A stretch of DNA of 8,607 nucleotides. It comes from Candidatus Hydrogenedentota bacterium. GTDB lineage: Bacteria > Hydrogenedentota > Hydrogenedentia > Hydrogenedentales > SLHB01. The position numbers and the translations under genes are program-made. Shown here piece after piece: positions 5,510-8,607 of this stretch. Within the stretch, counting starts at the first letter, position 1, and every line of letters starts with the position of its first letter. A model generated the notes under the pieces. It was not told where the DNA came from and did not search any database. It saw only the letters and a list, made by a program, of their open reading frames with translations. The stretch spans positions 1 through 8,607 of the forward strand of contig DAOLNV010000142.1 of the NCBI GenBank assembly GCA_035416745.1, in the 5' to 3' direction.

Positions 5510-7687
5510 CTACGCCTTCTCGGCCGGCTCGACCACAACCGCAGCATAGACCTCCAGCCTGTCGATACGCACGATGAGCCTTTTCTTCTCGAGCATCACG
5601 GTTGCCGCAGCGCCCCTGCACGTCACTCGTGGAGCGGGGCAGGGGCTCTCCAACTCGACCCTGATCTCGCGCAAGGCGGGAATCTCGTGTACGCGGGGCA
5701 TGTCGTGTGCCGAATGGGTCCGATTGGCCAGGTGGATGATGGTTCGTTCGGGCGTGTTCTGGCGCCACACCGTGACCTCGAGAGTTCTCGGGGCCTCCAC
5801 AATCACTTGCCGCTGCGGCAGGAGCTGGTCTATATAGTCTGCCATGCGGTCGCGGGCATGGGTGAGGTTATGCAGCGCGTAATAGCGGCCCAATCCGAAC
5901 GCCACGTACAAGACATGTCCTTTGCCCGACTTCTTCGTTACGGCCACCGGCCATTGCGTGGGCTTCATAGGGAAGGGATCCATATATCCCGCCACGGACC
6001 CGGCGGGGTCCGTGGCGATATGGCGCGCCAGCACTTCACCCGACGCAACTACCTGCTGAAACACGCCTGATGCCGGTTCGGGCTCGACCGGGCCTTCCAT
6101 CGCAAAGGGGCCTTCGACCATTCCCTTGCGGGTCAGACCGAACAGTTTCGCCAGAGCAAAGTCGGGGCGGGGAAAGCCCCTCTCGTCTCCCAGCGACATC
6201 TCACCCGTGGCCAGCACGTGGCCGCCCGCGCGCGCATACGCGTCCACGGCCGCGCAAAATGTGTCGCTCACGAACGCCGTATTCGGCAGTATAAGCAGGT
6301 CGTACGCCTTCAAATCCTCCGCGGAGCTGACCTTCTCGGCCACCACGATTTCGAAGGGAATGTGCTCCTCGATGAGTACCCGGGACCATCCGTCGAGTTC
6401 CTGCGACCAGTCCATCCGCCCTTCGCGGAAATACCTTCGCGTGGCCCAAGAGAACACCAGCGCCACCTTGGCCGCGGGCTCAGAGTCCGCGTGCAGGTCC
6501 GCGTCCTCCATGAAGAAATCCAGCCCTTTCCGGACCGTCTCGAGCAGGCGCTTGGAGCTGGTGGTGTCCGGATAGGCGCCCACGCAACAAGGGCCGAGCA
6601 CGTTGCAGCCGTTGGCCTTCGCGCTCGCTGCGCTGATCTGCCATGCGGTCAGCGGCACGGACAGATGAGCGTGGTTCGGCGATGAAGAGGTCAGCAGTTC
6701 GCACGACGGTTTCCCGATCGCCCGATGCCAACGCATCGTCAGGTCTGACGCGTGCAGATCAAAGAAGATCTCCGACACATAGAGGTCCAGGTGAGGCAGC
6801 CAGTTCTCATCGAACCCGTAAATGGGCGGCAACCAGACGGGGTTCTGGCCGTTGTGGGCGGCGAAAACGCCGTGCTCGCGCAGCACGGCCGATACCTCGC
6901 CAATAAGTGACGCGCTGCATTCGCTTCGCCAGTCAATGAACTCCCGCCAGTTGGCGCTGATGGCCTCTTGCGTGATCTCTTTCGTACCGCAGATTTTCTC
7001 GAGCGCAGGACGGCAGTAGCCGCACACGCACACCCCGCTGTTGAAGAACATGTCGAGGTGAAACCCGTCGGGATGATACCGCTCGATGATTTCGCGCGCT
7101 ACCGCGACTACCTGCGCCCGCCGGGGGGAATTGATGCACGCAAAACGCCACGAGCCGCCCGGCACCCGCTGGACGCGCCAGTCCGGATTGTCCGGAGCGG
7201 CCCAAGACGCCAGCGGGTACTCGGTCTCCGGTTTCCCGCCCATTGGGACCACATACCATTCCGGGTGGCGGGATTCCAGCCAGTTGATATACCCGATGAC
7301 TTTCTGCCCCTGGGCCTGCAGGCGCGACGACACTTCGCCAAAGTAGTCGCGGCCTTTCAGGTTCGGGTGCATGGGCCAGATCGCGCTCGGATAGTAGGCT
7401 ACGCTGAACTGATTGGCGGCGTACACCGCGACGATGTCCGCGCCCGTGGCCGCCAGTTCCGCCGCGATCCGGTCGGGATCGTAGTTCGCGAACGCCGTCT
7501 CCTGGTCGTTCAAGGCATACTGGTCGTACCAGTAGATGCGCTGCCGTCTGTTCAACCATTCGTGAGGAGATACGGCTGCGTGCGCCGCCCGGGCAGCTGC
7601 CCCCCGTTCGGCTGGTGTACCCCTTGCTGCAAGTCCCATGGCTCCCAAAGCTCCTATTCGCAAGATATCTCTGCGTGCCAGAAACAC
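5510..7687 (-). CDS. Tat-exported putative glycoside hydrolase with beta-galactosidase-trimerisation-like domain
   Basis: This 725-residue protein (from the GTG at 7687) begins with a Tat signal: ARRDIL (residues 4-9), then a Gly/Ala/Leu hydrophobic stretch to about residue 38. Residues about 50-385 look like a (beta/alpha)8 barrel of the hypothetical glycosyl hydrolase 6 or GH29/GH42-like kind. Markers are RIYWYDQY (50-57), GQKVIGYINW (127-136), HPDGFHLDMFF (205-215) with D212 a candidate acid, a CxCxxC motif (C220, C222, C225), FAAHNGQNP (275-283) and YVSEIFFD (303-310) with E306 the other candidate. Residues about 406-600 resemble the glutamine-amidotransferase-like trimerisation domain of GH42 enzymes: KVALVFSW, YDLLILPNTAFVSD (462-475) and AGGHVLATGEMS (487-498). 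A beta-rich C-terminal domain closes the protein. The GTG start is chosen because it has AAGGA seven bases upstream and puts RR near the N-terminus; a TTG at 7744 would add 19 unlikely residues. It follows the URO-D-like gene on the same strand. Substrate unknown. Confidence 0.85.
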   Translation of the reverse strand: MFLARRDILRIGALGAMGLAARGTPAERGAAARAAHAAVSPHEWLNRRQRIYWYDQYALNDQETAFANYDPDRIAAELAATGADIVAVYAANQFSVAYYPSAIWPMHPNLKGRDYFGEVSSRLQAQGQKVIGYINWLESRHPEWYVVPMGGKPETEYPLASWAAPDNPDWRVQRVPGGSWRFACINSPRRAQVVAVAREIIERYHPDGFHLDMFFNSGVCVCGYCRPALEKICGTKEITQEAISANWREFIDWRSECSASLIGEVSAVLREHGVFAAHNGQNPVWLPPIYGFDENWLPHLDLYVSEIFFDLHASDLTMRWHRAIGKPSCELLTSSSPNHAHLSVPLTAWQISAASAKANGCNVLGPCCVGAYPDTTSSKRLLETVRKGLDFFMEDADLHADSEPAAKVALVFSWATRRYFREGRMDWSQELDGWSRVLIEEHIPFEIVVAEKVSSAEDLKAYDLLILPNTAFVSDTFCAAVDAYARAGGHVLATGEMSLGDERGFPRPDFALAKLFGLTRKGMVEGPFAMEGPVEPEPASGVFQQVVASGEVLARHIATDPAGSVAGYMDPFPMKPTQWPVAVTKKSGKGHVLYVAFGLGRYYALHNLTHARDRMADYIDQLLPQRQVIVEAPRTLEVTVWRQNTPERTIIHLANRTHSAHDMPRVHEIPALREIRVELESPCPAPRVTCRGAAATVMLEKKRLIVRIDRLEVYAAVVVEPAEKA

Positions 7688-7694
7688 TTTCTTT

Positions 7695-7699
7695 TCCTT
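7695..7699 (-). promoter_or_regulatory. Ribosome binding site deciding the 725-residue hydrolase start
   Basis: AAGGA inside AAAGGAAAAG on the reverse strand lies seven bases before the GTG at 7687. It supports this start over the upstream in-frame TTG at 7744. Confidence 0.6.
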
Positions 7700-7842
7700 T
7701 TGCCGGACATCCGGGCCGTCCGAAGCCGGTCCGCACAAGCCCAAAGGCAGTTGCCGCGACTCGCCGCCGTTACATCTGGTCTACGGTCTTCGTACTGGAG
7801 TTTCGTGCTGACTATGAGGAATCCCGCGCGAAACCCATCGTC

Positions 7843-8607
7843 TCATGCGCCGCCCGCGTAATTCAGCGCCTCCTCGACCATAGCAAAATAATTCTTCAGG
7901 GGCACGTAGTTGCACACGGTGTTGCCCGAACCGAGAGCAAACCGGCCTCCCGGCATACAGGCATCGATTATTGTGCGCACGTGGGCCCGAAGCGCCGGTT
8001 CCGGCAGCCGGGCCAGCTTGTCCACATCCACGCCCCCCAGGACGGCCACGCGGTTGCCATAACGCCGCTTGAAATCGATAACGGAGTTGCCTTCGTCTTC
8101 AAAAGAGTGCCTCGCGTCGATCCCGACATCGTCAACGAGGTCCGGCGCGATGGCATCCAGGTTGCCGCACGAGTGCAGGAGGTAAACAAGCCCGTGCTGA
8201 TGCGCGAGTGCGGCCAGCTTCTTATGCCATGGCAGCACATACTCTCTCAGATGGCTTGGCGACACCAGCGTGCCCGTCTTGAAACCCATGTCATCGCCCT
8301 GGAAGAAGCCGTAGAGGTTCGGCAAGCCCAGGAGACGTTCGTACATCGCGCAGATGATTTCTCCCACCCGTTGAAACACCGCCCGGACCAGGTCAGGCTG
8401 TTCATAAACGAGGTAACATAGGTTCTGATACCCCAACAGCGTGTCGAGCGGGATTTCGAGGAATCCGCTTGTAGGGCATACCAGAAGGCCCATGCCTTCG
8501 GGAAGATGCGCCGCAGCGTACTCGTAGGGCCAGAGCTCCGCCTTCGCTGGCTCGGGCCAGGGATACTTCTCGAAATCCTCCCAGGACGCAATCGGGCCGC
8601 GGGTTTC
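7843..8607 (-). CDS. URO-D superfamily protein, methyltransferase-like (5' end outside window)
   Basis: The reading frame is open to the window edge, leaving 254 C-terminal residues; the ATG at 8493 is internal, because the 38 codons before it (SWEDFEKYPWPEP and onward) are typical family sequence. It belongs to the uroporphyrinogen-decarboxylase-like superfamily (PF01208), which also holds corrinoid-dependent methyltransferases such as MtaA and MtbA. Visible markers, numbered from the edge, are FQGDDMGFKTG (102-112), SPSHLREYVLPWHKK (116-130), VYLLHSCGN (141-149), DARHSFED (164-171), RVAVLGGVDVDKL (186-198) and GSGNTVCNYVP (226-236). H145 and C147 match the H-x-C zinc ligands of the methyltransferases; C217 or C232 could be the third, but the alignment is unsure. 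True HemE is unlikely given the context and motifs. No signal peptide can be judged. It lies 155 bases upstream of the large hydrolase on the same strand, with no clear terminator between, so co-transcription is plausible. Substrate and cofactor are unknown. Confidence 0.87.
   Translation of the reverse strand, partial: ETRGPIASWEDFEKYPWPEPAKAELWPYEYAAAHLPEGMGLLVCPTSGFLEIPLDTLLGYQNLCYLVYEQPDLVRAVFQRVGEIICAMYERLLGLPNLYGFFQGDDMGFKTGTLVSPSHLREYVLPWHKKLAALAHQHGLVYLLHSCGNLDAIAPDLVDDVGIDARHSFEDEGNSVIDFKRRYGNRVAVLGGVDVDKLARLPEPALRAHVRTIIDACMPGGRFALGSGNTVCNYVPLKNYFAMVEEALNYAGGA

Noticed and set aside
4799..6070. 423-codon forward open frame across cfa and the large hydrolase
   Set aside because: It is antisense to parts of two clear genes, with an R/P/H-rich translation and no family resemblance; long shadow frames are expected at this GC content.
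7703..7714. Palindrome CCGGACATCCGG upstream of the large hydrolase
   Set aside because: Only five base pairs with a two-base centre in GC-rich DNA; too short to call an operator or hairpin without further copies.
7688..7744. TTG start adding 19 residues to the large hydrolase
   Set aside because: It would place the twin arginines at residues 24-25 behind a charged leader and lacks a ribosome binding site, while the GTG at 7687 has a good one.

Overview
The window is about 60% GC and reads as bacterial chromosomal DNA from an uncultured, polysaccharide-degrading lineage. Two Tat-exported TIM-barrel proteins with a CxCxxC motif, a URO-D-superfamily protein and an MFS carrier form a mix that I associate with Planctomycetota, Lentisphaerota, Hydrogenedentota and similar phyla. 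The phylum is an inference from gene content only. No marker gene, rRNA, tRNA, CRISPR array, transposase or phage gene is visible.

Layout from left to right. A forward MFS transporter (109-1431) is followed by a good intrinsic terminator. It converges on a reverse-strand Tat-exported putative glycoside hydrolase (1780-3291). A divergent intergenic region then leads to a small forward gene (3563-4042) that resembles the GyrI-like small-molecule-binding or 'hydrolase' proteins and has a sigma70-type promoter and a strong Shine-Dalgarno. This gene converges on a reverse-strand cyclopropane-fatty-acyl-phospholipid synthase, cfa (4145-5293). Upstream of cfa lie a second, larger Tat-exported putative glycoside hydrolase (5510-7687) and the 3' part of a URO-D-family gene (7843-8607, cut by the window edge). 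These last two share a strand, are 155 bp apart and may be co-transcribed.

Functionally, the two exported hydrolase-like proteins and the MFS permease fit uptake and breakdown of glycans or other carbohydrate derivatives. The URO-D-like protein is probably a cytoplasmic methyltransferase-type enzyme, not a haem-pathway decarboxylase. cfa modifies membrane lipids and is functionally separate from the sugar genes.

The points most worth following are: (1) the 1780-3291 gene stops at a TGA that is followed, in the same frame, by 53 protein-like codons, and the stop sits in a C-x-x-TGA context with a possible hairpin downstream; (2) Cfa has Gln where the family has the bicarbonate-binding His, with the other ligands intact; (3) a possible GyrI-like protein sits tail to tail with a cyclopropane synthase; and (4) both exported hydrolases carry the same cysteine motif at the same place in the barrel.
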